NCBI GenBank assembly: GCA_017445225.1
Contig: JAFSUN010000010.1
Span: 1 to 64,000 of the forward strand
DNA: 64,000 bases
Reading direction: 5' to 3'
Origin: Erysipelotrichaceae bacterium
GTDB taxonomy: Bacteria > Bacillota_I > Bacilli_A > Erysipelotrichales > Erysipelotrichaceae
In this document: positions 55,521 through 63,906 of the stretch, in pieces
Position numbering within the stretch: the first letter of the stretch is position 1
Layout of the letters: the number at the start of each line of letters is the position of its first letter
Notes under the pieces: model-generated
Seen by the model: the letters and a program-made list of their open reading frames with translations, nothing else
The model's database searches: none
Told to the model about the DNA's origin: nothing
Made by a program: the position numbers and the translations under genes

Positions 55521-55537
55521 GTTCCGATCCTTTCTTT
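55510..55537 (+). terminator. Terminator of plsY
   Basis: GGATCGGA, 5-base loop including the stop, TCCGATCC, then TTTCTTT. Convergent with the GH25 gene. Confidence 0.8.
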
Positions 55538-55542
55538 CGGCT

Positions 55543-57897
55543 CTAATAACCGTTCAGATGGTGTTCCTTCATGTAGGAAGGATAGTCGAAGAAGCAGATG
55601 TCCATGTCCATCCGGGTATCGCTGCCGGGCACCTTGCCGCTGGAGGTAAACTGCCAGATCTTCACGTCGGTGACCTTGGCGGAATGGGACTTGACCTCCC
55701 ACTGGGCACTCCATAAGTCGTATTTGGCGCGGTTTTCGCTGTTTACCCGGGTCAGGACCGACATGCTGGAATAGATGGCCACCTTATAGCCCTTTTCCAC
55801 CAACGGTGCGCAGAAGACATCGATGATCTCGTTGAAGGCCTTGTCGGAAAGCTGCTTCTGGGCCTTGGCCTCGATGTCCAGGCAGACCGGATATTCAAAC
55901 TTCTTGCCCGCGATGTTCTTCAGGAAACTCTCCGCTTCCCTTAAGGCCGCTTCATTGTCGCCGGCGTTGAGATAATGGTAGACACCGACCTTGACGCCTA
56001 CCGAGCGGGCCCGGGCATAGTTCTTTTCAAAGCGGACATCTCTGCTGGTACCGTAGCCCTCCCGGATGATCGCAAAGTCGATGCCGAAGTCCTTCATCTT
56101 CTTCCAGTCGGAAGTGCTGAGGTCGTATTGCCAGGTGGAAACATCAACGCCATAGGAGAATCCGTCGATGACATTGACCGGCACGGTGGCAACGTACCTG
56201 CCGTCCCTGGAGCCGATGGTAATGGTGGCTTCCCCGACCTCATGGGCACTCACCACGCCGCTGTTATTAACGGAACAGATGCTCTCATCAGAACTGAAAT
56301 AGGCCAGTTCCCCGTACTTGGTGATGCGGAACTGGAACTTCTTCCCCTTCATTAACGGCATCGCCTTGGGTGACACGGTCATCTTCTGGGCCGGTATCGT
56401 CACCTCGATGCTGCCGGAAAGGCCGCTGTCATCCCGGCTGAAAGCCCGGATGGTGGTGGTGCCGAAACCGACGGCCGTGATCTTGCCGTCACGGTTGACC
56501 CTCGCCACGCTGTCATCATCGGCATAGTAGACCAGCTTGCGGTCACTGTACTTGCCGGTCAGATGGGCCTTGGCATAGTAGTCATTGCCCTGGGATATTA
56601 TCACCTTTTTCTCATCGATCTGCAGCCTGGCTGCCGGATCGTAAACTTCGATCTTGTAGGTTCCCCTTCCCTGATCACCGGTTACCTCGACATAATCGCT
56701 GCAGACAATGTCAGTCTGCACCACGCCGCTCTTATTGACGCTTACCAGGCCTTTTTGGCTGCGGTAAGTTAATTCACCGCCCAGATCGGAAAAGTCACTG
56801 GAGGGGCTTAAAATGAGCTTCTGGCCGACCTTGGTCCTGAGGAAACGGACATTGGTTCCCTGGGCATCGCTGACTGTAACATGGCAGCTGCAGCTGGCGA
56901 GCTTGCTGGCGGCGATGACATCGGCCTCGCCGATGGCCAGAGCCCGGACGGAGCCATCGGGATAGACCTTCAGGATCTCGGGATCGCTGCTGGCAAAGCG
57001 GACCTCGTCATAGACGAACTGGGGAACTTCCGCCATCTCCAGTTCCCTTAACTCACCCAGATCCAATACGGCTGTTTCTTCCGTAAAGCGCAGATCGACC
57101 GGCTCGTAAGGAATATGATTTTTACTGAGATATCTTTCAATCTCGGTATTCTTATAGCAGATGTATTCGCTTCTCTCCCCCAGGGCCTTTTCTCCGATCT
57201 CCCTGAGGTTCTGGGCAAAGATCATCCGGCAACTGACGCTGAGGTCTTCATCGCAGCCGAAGGCCCCGTCCCCGAGTCTTTCCAGATTCACCGGCAGAAT
57301 GATCTCGCTGATGCTTAAACAGTTATGGAACGCCTGATCGCCGATCTCCTTCAGACTGTCAGGCAGATAAACGGTGTTCAGGGCCAGGAAGCCGGCGAAA
57401 GAGTTGTTGCCGATCCTTTCAACTGTTTCCCCAATGTAGAGATCCTGCAGGCTGTAGCGGCTCTGGTACCAGGGCGTATCCTCAGCTGAAATATAATCAA
57501 TGCCCCTGTTACCGGTAAGATGCAGAATGGCAAGTTCATTCATTTCCATAAAGGCGTCTCTGCCCTGACAGCTCACCGGCCAGTAAAGCACATTCATCAG
57601 CCCGCAGTTATAGAAAGCCCCTTCTTCCACATTTACAACGCTGTCAGGAATACTGATCTCCACGATTTCCGTACAGTCCAGACTTCCCTGGGCAATCGAA
57701 GCTACCGTGTAGCCGTCGATTTCAGAAGGAATGACCAGCGTATCACCGACATTCTCGATATGGGTTATTACCGCACTGCCCTCTTCATTCAGCTCATAAT
57801 GAAAATCCGGACCTTCTTCGGCATGAACAAAGAAGTCCGGCAATACCGGTACAAGGCAGATCAGTACGGCAAGCAGCAATTTCAGCATTCTGTTCAT
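55543..57897 (-). CDS. Secreted GH25 lysozyme-like protein with BspA-like LRR and Big-type repeats
   Basis: 784 residues. Signal peptide (about 1-26, cut near HAEEG). Residues about 30-250 form BspA-like leucine-rich (LRR_5) repeats (S-I-P-D-S-V-V-N-V-E-E-G-A-F, L-P-D-S-L-K-E-I-G-D-Q-A-F). The next ~300 residues hold about three Ig-like Big_2-type domains (A-L-A-I-G-E-A-D-V, A-V-G-F-G-T-T-T-I-R, A-H-E-V-G-E-A-T-I). The C-terminal ~205 residues form a GH25 muramidase with G-V-D-V-S-x-W and the catalytic D-I-E. Surface adhesion with cell-wall cleavage is expected. The promoter (57904-57932) lies so close to the ATG that the message may be leaderless. Confidence 0.9.
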   Translation of the reverse strand: MNRMLKLLLAVLICLVPVLPDFFVHAEEGPDFHYELNEEGSAVITHIENVGDTLVIPSEIDGYTVASIAQGSLDCTEIVEISIPDSVVNVEEGAFYNCGLMNVLYWPVSCQGRDAFMEMNELAILHLTGNRGIDYISAEDTPWYQSRYSLQDLYIGETVERIGNNSFAGFLALNTVYLPDSLKEIGDQAFHNCLSISEIILPVNLERLGDGAFGCDEDLSVSCRMIFAQNLREIGEKALGERSEYICYKNTEIERYLSKNHIPYEPVDLRFTEETAVLDLGELRELEMAEVPQFVYDEVRFASSDPEILKVYPDGSVRALAIGEADVIAASKLASCSCHVTVSDAQGTNVRFLRTKVGQKLILSPSSDFSDLGGELTYRSQKGLVSVNKSGVVQTDIVCSDYVEVTGDQGRGTYKIEVYDPAARLQIDEKKVIISQGNDYYAKAHLTGKYSDRKLVYYADDDSVARVNRDGKITAVGFGTTTIRAFSRDDSGLSGSIEVTIPAQKMTVSPKAMPLMKGKKFQFRITKYGELAYFSSDESICSVNNSGVVSAHEVGEATITIGSRDGRYVATVPVNVIDGFSYGVDVSTWQYDLSTSDWKKMKDFGIDFAIIREGYGTSRDVRFEKNYARARSVGVKVGVYHYLNAGDNEAALREAESFLKNIAGKKFEYPVCLDIEAKAQKQLSDKAFNEIIDVFCAPLVEKGYKVAIYSSMSVLTRVNSENRAKYDLWSAQWEVKSHSAKVTDVKIWQFTSSGKVPGSDTRMDMDICFFDYPSYMKEHHLNGY

Positions 57898-57903
57898 GAC
57901 ACC

Positions 57904-57932
57904 ATTATATACTTAAACATGCTGAAAGTCAT
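57904..57932 (-). promoter_or_regulatory. Promoter of the GH25 gene
   Basis: TATAAT at 57904-57909 with ATGACT 17 bases upstream (57927-57932). The predicted start is within one or two bases of the ATG at 57897. A further inverted repeat (ACGGAGGGA / TCCTTCCGT, 57949-57974 region) lies upstream. Confidence 0.55.
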
Positions 57933-58044
57933 AGAGACTGCCAAATGAAAACGGAAGGACTGTCAGATCCCTCCGTGATCTTTTCTCTGCTTATATCTGC
58001 CTTAATGATGCACCTGAAAGCTCTTTCTGATGCCCCAATTCAGC

Positions 58045-58066
58045 AAAAAACGGCCCAATGGCCGTT
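58045..58066 (-). terminator. Terminator of the liv–azl operon
   Basis: Minus strand AACGGCC, 4-base loop, GGCCGTT then TTTT, 12 bases after the azlD stop. Confidence 0.88.
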
Positions 58067-58077
58067 ATTGCTTAATT

Positions 58078-58386
58078 TCAGATGATCTTCATCAGCAGTT
58101 CCACTGCCAGCACACTCACGCAGGCTCCCGCTGCCACTGTCACCAGGCTCTTGCGCTTATAGGCCAGCAACATGGCTACCGCAAAGCCGGCAACAGCTGC
58201 CAATCGGTTATCGGTGACGTAGAAGATGGCCGGTATGGTCATGGCAGCCAGGATCGAATTGGGTATGTAGTAGAGGAATGATCTGATGAAGGGGTTGGTG
58301 ATGGTCTTCCTTACAAACAGCAGCGGTATTACCCTGATCAGATAAGCCACGCCTCCCATGACGATCAGATAGGCGATAAACGGCAT
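58078..58386 (-). CDS. azlD: AzlD family branched-chain amino acid transport subunit
   Basis: Small partner of AzlC in branched-chain amino acid export. 102 residues with four hydrophobic segments (about 3-20, 38-58, 66-82, 84-102). It has the Y-L-I-R-V-I-P-L-L-F motif and the Y-I-P-N-S-I-L-A-A-M-T region seen in AzlD proteins. The start overlaps the azlC stop by one base. Confidence 0.92.
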   Translation of the reverse strand: MPFIAYLIVMGGVAYLIRVIPLLFVRKTITNPFIRSFLYYIPNSILAAMTIPAIFYVTDNRLAAVAGFAVAMLLAYKRKSLVTVAAGACVSVLAVELLMKII

Positions 58387-59087
58387 CAGCCATCACCTCC
58401 TACCGGAGCCTTAACGGCCATGAAAACACTGGCAGCGACGGCACAGATGATGATCGTAAAGCCGCCCGGCAGCTCTCTTAAGTAAGGCAGATAGAAGAAA
58501 CAGAGGCTTAAGGCAACGGATATGGCGATGCACATCAGCATGTTTCTGTCATTTTCTCCGGCCGGTACGAATACCGCAATCAGCATCCCGTAGATTGCAA
58601 TGGAAAGCGAGTCGGTAATGATCGCGGGCAGCACATCCCCTGCCAATACTCCCGCCAAGGTACCCAGGGTCCAGCCCAGATACGGCGGTATCAGAATCCC
58701 GAAACAGTACCTCTTATCAAGCCGGTAATCCTTACCCGTACAGACCGCAAAGATCTCATCGGTATTGCACCAGGCAATGATCAGCTTATCAAGAACTGTT
58801 GTCTCCGGTTTCAGCTTCTGGGAAAGCACTACGCTCATCAGGAAATAGCGCATGTTGATCACCAGCTGGGTACTGGCCAGTTCGACTAATGAACCCTGAA
58901 CGGCAATGATCGGCACGGCGGCGATCTGGCCGGCACTAGTCAGATTGGTGGCGGAAATGGCCACGGCCTGCCAGCCCTTAAGCCCGCATCTTAACGCAAA
59001 GATCCCGAAAGCAAAGGCTACCGAAAAGTAGCCTATTCCTATTGGTAATCCGTCAATGAGTCCTTTCTTAAAAGTGTTCTCTTCCAT
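58386..59087 (-). CDS. azlC: AzlC family branched-chain amino acid exporter
   Basis: Large subunit of the AzlCD exporter. 233 residues with 5-7 hydrophobic segments; G-L-I-D-G-L-P-I-G-I-G-Y at the N-terminus, N-M-R-Y-F-L-M-S-V central, and D-E-I-F-A-V family motif. Two bases after the cyuA-like gene. Substrates may be branched-chain or related amino acids; export activity is family knowledge. Confidence 0.92.
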   Translation of the reverse strand: MEENTFKKGLIDGLPIGIGYFSVAFAFGIFALRCGLKGWQAVAISATNLTSAGQIAAVPIIAVQGSLVELASTQLVINMRYFLMSVVLSQKLKPETTVLDKLIIAWCNTDEIFAVCTGKDYRLDKRYCFGILIPPYLGWTLGTLAGVLAGDVLPAIITDSLSIAIYGMLIAVFVPAGENDRNMLMCIAISVALSLCFFYLPYLRELPGGFTIIICAVAASVFMAVKAPVGGDG

Positions 59088-59089
59088 AA

Positions 59090-60361
59090 CTACTTACCAA
59101 GCATGATGTTCAGTATGACAATGTCCGTATAGTCCATGCCTTCCCTGGCCATGCGTCCCACCGCCTTGATGGTTGCCTCCTGATCTTCCATGGTCAATCC
59201 TTCACTATGGAACAGATGCCGGCCCTTTAAGGCCATGTCCATGGAGGTTAAGGCCGTTTCCACGGCTGAGGCGATCTTGCTGGCGCAGGAACTCTTGGCC
59301 CCGTCGCATACCATTCCCCCGATCGTGCAGATCGAAGTCGCGACGGTATCCATGATCTGCTCGTAGCCGCCGCCCTTTAACCAGCATATCCCGGCCGCTG
59401 CCGCACTGGCCGCACTGGCCACGCCGCAATAGGCGCTTAAGTAGCCGATGTACTTCTTCTGATGAACAGCCATCAGGTTGGCCAGTACCAGTGCCCGGTA
59501 CAGTTTTTCACGGCTGCACTTCATCTCTTCCGCAAATTCAATGACGGGCAGAGAGACGGTAATGCCCTGGTTGCCGGAGCCGCAGTTGATGACTACCGGC
59601 ATCGGACAGCCGTTCATTCTCGCATCGCTGCCGGCCGCCGCCCGGGCCTTAGCACGGGTATAGACGTCATTTGATCTTTCCATCAGGGTCCGGCCGACCT
59701 GAGCGCCATATCTTTTCTTTAAGCCTTCCCAGGAAATGGCGGTATTGTCTCTGATCTGGCTTTCGATCAGATCACCGATCTCACTTAAATCAACGGTCTC
59801 GGCATATTCGATGATGTCCCTGCCGTTTAATAAGCTCTTGTCCGGTCCAACGCTGTCTTCCCCGCTGTCCTTGTGCTGATCAACGAAGGTCTTGCCGTCG
59901 ACGATCACGCGGTTGACGTTATTGTGCTTGTTGACGATCTCGATCTCCGCACTGTGGTGTTCGCTGACTCCCTTAACAACGATGAAGAGACTCGGTACAC
60001 CTTCAGCCAGATGAACGGTAACATACCCCCTGGCCAGTTCTTCTCTTAATTTCTGACGGTGTTCGTCATTGGCTCTGACAATGACCTGTAAATCAGCGTT
60101 GGGGTCGCCGGCAATGATGCCTAGCATAACGGCCGTATCAACGCCTCTTAGGCCGCCCGAATTGGGTACCACGACACCCTTGACGTTCTTGATGATATTA
60201 TCGCTGCAGAAAACATCGACTTTTACCGGCATCTCCCCCAGGTATTCCCTGAGCTTGGCTCCGGCTAAAGCTACGGCGATCGGTTCGGTGCAGCCGGTAG
60301 CCGGCAACAGTTCCGAACGCAGTATTTCCGTATAGGTGTCGTATGTCTTCTTACTTAACAT
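59090..60361 (-). CDS. cyuA: L-cysteine desulfidase/L-serine dehydratase-alpha-like protein (CyuA/UPF0597)
   Basis: Homologue of iron-sulphur cysteine desulfidase (YhaM/CyuA) that splits L-cysteine to pyruvate, ammonia and H2S. The 423-residue protein has the N-terminal A-T-G-C-T-E-P-I-A, the central N-C-G-S-G-N-Q-G, C-G-V-A-S-A-A-S-A-A-A-A, and G-M-V-C-D-G-A-K-S-S-C (likely Fe-S cysteines). I prefer the ATG at 60361 (AAGGATATAACG upstream); it overlaps the UroD-like gene by 11 bases. Substrate preference (cysteine versus serine) cannot be read from sequence. Confidence 0.88.
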   Translation of the reverse strand: MLSKKTYDTYTEILRSELLPATGCTEPIAVALAGAKLREYLGEMPVKVDVFCSDNIIKNVKGVVVPNSGGLRGVDTAVMLGIIAGDPNADLQVIVRANDEHRQKLREELARGYVTVHLAEGVPSLFIVVKGVSEHHSAEIEIVNKHNNVNRVIVDGKTFVDQHKDSGEDSVGPDKSLLNGRDIIEYAETVDLSEIGDLIESQIRDNTAISWEGLKKRYGAQVGRTLMERSNDVYTRAKARAAAGSDARMNGCPMPVVINCGSGNQGITVSLPVIEFAEEMKCSREKLYRALVLANLMAVHQKKYIGYLSAYCGVASAASAAAAGICWLKGGGYEQIMDTVATSICTIGGMVCDGAKSSCASKIASAVETALTSMDMALKGRHLFHSEGLTMEDQEATIKAVGRMAREGMDYTDIVILNIMLGK

Positions 60362-61406
60362 CGTTATATCCTTCTTCCCGGACCACTTCATCCATCAGGG
60401 TGAAGACATAGCGGTCCACATCCATCGGTAAGGCACAGCCCGGGGCAAAAACTACCCGGTTGTCCCCGCTCTGGTTAATGACGGTTAACAGTCTCTTTCT
60501 GAAGAATTCCTTCAGTTCATCGCGGTTATTGTCGTCATTGTAATAATCATAGTGTCTGGCCAGACCGGTGATCAGCACCTTGTCGGTCATGGCTCTTACT
60601 TCGGCTACACTGGTTATGTCCTCTTCCGGAATGCCCGGCACGCAGTTTTCCCAGCTGTAAGCCTGGACATCGTACAGCATGGCCTTGTCGAACATCAGCT
60701 GGCTTTCCCCGTGCACATGCAGGACATTGAACCAGGTCCGCTCTTTGATGTAATCCAGCAGTTCCGTATCGTACGGGGTGCAGAACTCATCAAAAAGTTC
60801 AGGCGTAATGACCTTGCGGGTTATGTACTGATGAGCATAGAAGATTCCGTCAACATGGGCTTCATCGCACAAACGGTCAAGATATACCTTCAGGGAATCG
60901 GTAACGACCCTTAAGGCTCTGTGCATCTCTTCGGGATGCTCTTTCAGCAAAGGCAGGATCTTGTCATTGGTTCCTCTGCTCATTAATTCCTGTAGGAAGG
61001 TCAGCGGAGTAAACACGGTAGCGATAACCGGCTTGTTGCCGTCATAGTGCTGCTTTAAGGCTTTGGCAATCGCCACTTCCCTTTCAATGACCGGATTATC
61101 TTTCTCCAGCACCTTTAGGGCCTTCAGCTCGGCCAGGTTGGTTATCGGGTAGCGGTTGATCTTCCCATACCAGTGGGTGGGATCCTTGCTGAGAGTAATA
61201 TCACCGCCGTACATCTCCGGCGGGAAATGGCCGGTGGACATGACTTTAATGAAATCCCAGCCACAGTATTCGGTAACATGAATGGTCGCTCTGACCATGT
61301 CCGTAACGTTATGATCAACAAACGGCATGTGGACCCAGCCGGCGACGCCGCAGCGGTCAAAAGGTTCATGATTGATCATCGCCTTAAGGCGTTGGGTACT
61401 GTTCAT
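60351..61406 (-). CDS. Uroporphyrinogen decarboxylase-family protein (MtaA/MtbA-like)
   Basis: 351 residues with the UroD TIM-barrel pattern (N-terminal Q-R-L-K-A-M-I-N-H, C-terminal F-A-P-G-C-A-L-P-M-D-V). No haem genes are nearby, so it is unlikely to be HemE. The segment H230-V-H232-G together with C324 resembles the H-x-C...C zinc site of corrinoid/coenzyme M methyltransferases of this superfamily, with one Cys replaced by His. A methyl transfer role is therefore plausible. It starts 1 base after livF and precedes the cyuA-like gene in an operon of transport genes. Confidence 0.85.
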   Translation of the reverse strand: MNSTQRLKAMINHEPFDRCGVAGWVHMPFVDHNVTDMVRATIHVTEYCGWDFIKVMSTGHFPPEMYGGDITLSKDPTHWYGKINRYPITNLAELKALKVLEKDNPVIEREVAIAKALKQHYDGNKPVIATVFTPLTFLQELMSRGTNDKILPLLKEHPEEMHRALRVVTDSLKVYLDRLCDEAHVDGIFYAHQYITRKVITPELFDEFCTPYDTELLDYIKERTWFNVLHVHGESQLMFDKAMLYDVQAYSWENCVPGIPEEDITSVAEVRAMTDKVLITGLARHYDYYNDDNNRDELKEFFRKRLLTVINQSGDNRVVFAPGCALPMDVDRYVFTLMDEVVREEGYNDVK

Positions 61407-61407
61407 G

Positions 61408-62115
61408 CTAACCTCCCAGATAACTCTTGATGATGATGTCGTTTCCTAACAGTTCGCTGCCCTTTCCTTCTATTGTGATCTCACCGGTTTCCAGGGCATA
61501 GGCACGGTCGGAGATCTCCAGCGCAGCCATGGCATTCTGCTCAACCAGCAGAATGGTGGTACCGTCGCGGTGAATCTCTTCGATCAGGGCAAAGATCTGC
61601 TCGACCAGGATCGGGCTTAAGCCCAGTGACGGTTCATCCAGCATTAACAGCTTCGGATTGGCCATGGTGGCTCTGCCGATCGCCAGCATCTGCTGCTCAC
61701 CGCCGGAAAGCGTACCGGCCAGCTGTTTCTGACGGTCCTTGATCTGCGGGAACAGTTCAAATACTCTGTCGTATTTCTGTCTGACAAGAGCCTTGTCATT
61801 GACGGTGTAGGCTCCCATCAACAGGTTCTCCTCGACGGTGAACTTCGGGAAGATCTGACGGCCTTCCGGACACAAGACGATTCCCTTCTGCACGCGGCCT
61901 CTGGGATCCAGCTTGGTGATATCTTCGCCGTTGAAGATGATCTGGCCCTTGACCGGCTTTAAGACACCGGCCAGGGTATTCATTAACGTGCTCTTGCCGG
62001 CGCCGTTAGCTCCGATGAAGGAAAGGATCTCCCCTTCCTCAACATGGAAGCTGACACCGCGCAAGGCCTTTATGTTTCCATAATGGGTATGGAGATCATT
62101 CACCTGCATCAACAT
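61408..62115 (-). CDS. livF: ABC transporter ATPase LivF
   Basis: Second ATPase of the branched-chain amino acid (HAAT) importer. 235 residues with Walker A (GANGAGKST), signature T-L-S-G-G-E-Q-Q-M, Walker B LLMLDEPSLGL, and H-loop. The ATG at 62115 has GGAGGTAAGCAGC. Overlaps livG by 20 bases. Confidence 0.96.
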   Translation of the reverse strand: MLMQVNDLHTHYGNIKALRGVSFHVEEGEILSFIGANGAGKSTLMNTLAGVLKPVKGQIIFNGEDITKLDPRGRVQKGIVLCPEGRQIFPKFTVEENLLMGAYTVNDKALVRQKYDRVFELFPQIKDRQKQLAGTLSGGEQQMLAIGRATMANPKLLMLDEPSLGLSPILVEQIFALIEEIHRDGTTILLVEQNAMAALEISDRAYALETGEITIEGKGSELLGNDIIIKSYLGG

Positions 62116-62881
62116 GCTGCTTACCTCCTCTACCTAAATAGGCTTCAATTACTTCCGGATTCCTCTGGATCTCCTCCGGTTTGCCTTCGGCGATCTTGGC
62201 TCCGTGGTTAAGAACGATGATCTTGTCGGAAATGGACATGATGACCTTCATGTCGTGTTCGATCAGCAGGATGCCATCGACATCGTTCAGCAGCGACTTG
62301 ATGAATTCGCTGAGTTCGACCTTTTCCTTCGGGTTCATGCCGGCAGCCGGCTCATCCAGCAGCAGTACCTTTGGCTTGGAAGCCAAAGCACGGCCGATCT
62401 CCAGCTTTCTCTGCATGCCGTACGGTAATGAGGTCGACTTGTCATACCGGTGGCCTTCCAGACCGATCTTCTTTAAGATCTCGGTTACTTCTTCTCTGGC
62501 TTCCCTCTCGCAGGTATTCTTGACCTTGTTGGGGAACAGGGACAGAAAGCTGCCGTAAGGAATACGGTGCTGCATGCCGATCAGGATGTTGTCCTCGACC
62601 GTCAGATTGGAGAACAGTCTGATGTTCTGGAAGGTTCTGTTGAAACCCTTTCTTACATACTGAGTGGTATCCCAGCCCTTGGTGAGCTCTCCATCCAGTT
62701 TTACTTCACCGCTGTCCGGGGTATAGAATCCCGTCAGCATATTGATAACAGTAGTCTTACCGGCACCGTTAGGTCCGATCAGGGAGGTTATCTGTCCCCT
62801 TTCCATCGTGAATGAGAGATCATCGACGGCTACCAGACCGCCGAAGGCGATGGTCAGATTGTTTACTTCCAAAAGTGACAT
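62096..62881 (-). CDS. livG: ABC transporter ATPase LivG
   Basis: First ATPase of the Liv importer. Walker A GPNGAGKTT, signature-like S-L-P-Y-G-M-Q-R-K-L-E-I-G-R-A-L, Walker B VLLLDEPAAGM, then IEHDMKVIM. The ATG at 62881 has AGGAGG at proper spacing; an upstream ATG at 62887 is too close to the ribosome site. Its 5' end overlaps the livM stop region. Confidence 0.96.
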   Translation of the reverse strand: MSLLEVNNLTIAFGGLVAVDDLSFTMERGQITSLIGPNGAGKTTVINMLTGFYTPDSGEVKLDGELTKGWDTTQYVRKGFNRTFQNIRLFSNLTVEDNILIGMQHRIPYGSFLSLFPNKVKNTCEREAREEVTEILKKIGLEGHRYDKSTSLPYGMQRKLEIGRALASKPKVLLLDEPAAGMNPKEKVELSEFIKSLLNDVDGILLIEHDMKVIMSISDKIIVLNHGAKIAEGKPEEIQRNPEVIEAYLGRGGKQHVDAGE

Positions 62882-62883
62882 GA

Positions 62884-63903
62884 TCATACCTCCTCAACTG
62901 ATTCAACATTCCGGTGGATCAGTTTATTGAAAATGCTTCTGAGCTTTGCCTTGATCTTGGCACCCGGGATGGAGTGGTTCCACCACATTACCAGTACCAG
63001 GATGACGCCATAGACGATCATGCGGTAGTTGAACAGGAATTCAACATTTCTCAACATTTCCGGTAAGATCGTTAAGAACAGAGCTCCGAAGATGGTACCT
63101 ACGAAGTTGCCCAGACCGCCGACGACCACGACGCTGATACAGTTGAATGACAGGTTGCTGGTGAAGACGGTGTAATCAATGTAACCGTAGATGTGGGCGT
63201 ATAAGGCACCGGCGATACCGGCGAAGATGGCCGAGATCGTGAAGATGATGACCTTATGTGAGAACAGCGGAATACCCATGGCTTCAGCGGCGATGGAGTC
63301 GTCTCTCATGGCCTGCAGGTTTCTTCCCAGTTTGGAGTTGACCAGCCAGTTGATCATGACATAGCTTACCACTACCAGTACCAGAATGAACCAGTACTGC
63401 TCATCCTTATAGGCCAGCTCAAAGCCGAACAGCTTGATGTTCGGGATGTTCAGAATGCCCATGACACCGTTGGTTACCTTGGTCCAGTTACGCATGATCA
63501 GGTTGAGGATCTCGGCGTAGCTTAAGGTGATGATGGTTACATAACGTCCGGTAACACGGCTCATCGGGATCGCCAGCAGCAGACCGGCAATGGCCGAGAA
63601 CAGAATTACCAGCGGGAAAGCTGAGGTGAAGTTCCAGCCGAAGTGGTACCACATGCAGGCGGTGGTGTAGGCTCCTACCCCATAGAAAGCCGCATGTCCG
63701 AATGATACGGTACCGCCGATGCCCATTAACAGGTTCAGGCTCATGCCGAAGATCATGTTGATGGCTGCGGACTGGAAGATCTTAAGGACATAGGAATTGA
63801 CGAACAGCGGAACAATGGCCAGAACGATCATGGTTACGAAGAAGATGAGGTGTCTGACGCCCAGACGCTTTACGATTTCCGTGAATTTGTTTTCGTTCTT
63901 CAT
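62884..63903 (-). CDS. livM: ABC transporter permease LivM
   Basis: Membrane subunit of the Liv importer, 339 residues with about nine hydrophobic segments. It shows the G-M-S-L-N-L-L-M-G-I-G-G-T-V-S-F-G-H-A-A-F family pattern (about 51-73), the EAA-like M-G-I-P region, and G-G-L-G-N-F-V-G-T-I-F-G-A near the end. Confidence 0.95.
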   Translation of the reverse strand: MKNENKFTEIVKRLGVRHLIFFVTMIVLAIVPLFVNSYVLKIFQSAAINMIFGMSLNLLMGIGGTVSFGHAAFYGVGAYTTACMWYHFGWNFTSAFPLVILFSAIAGLLLAIPMSRVTGRYVTIITLSYAEILNLIMRNWTKVTNGVMGILNIPNIKLFGFELAYKDEQYWFILVLVVVSYVMINWLVNSKLGRNLQAMRDDSIAAEAMGIPLFSHKVIIFTISAIFAGIAGALYAHIYGYIDYTVFTSNLSFNCISVVVVGGLGNFVGTIFGALFLTILPEMLRNVEFLFNYRMIVYGVILVLVMWWNHSIPGAKIKAKLRSIFNKLIHRNVESVEEV

Positions 63904-63906
63904 AGA

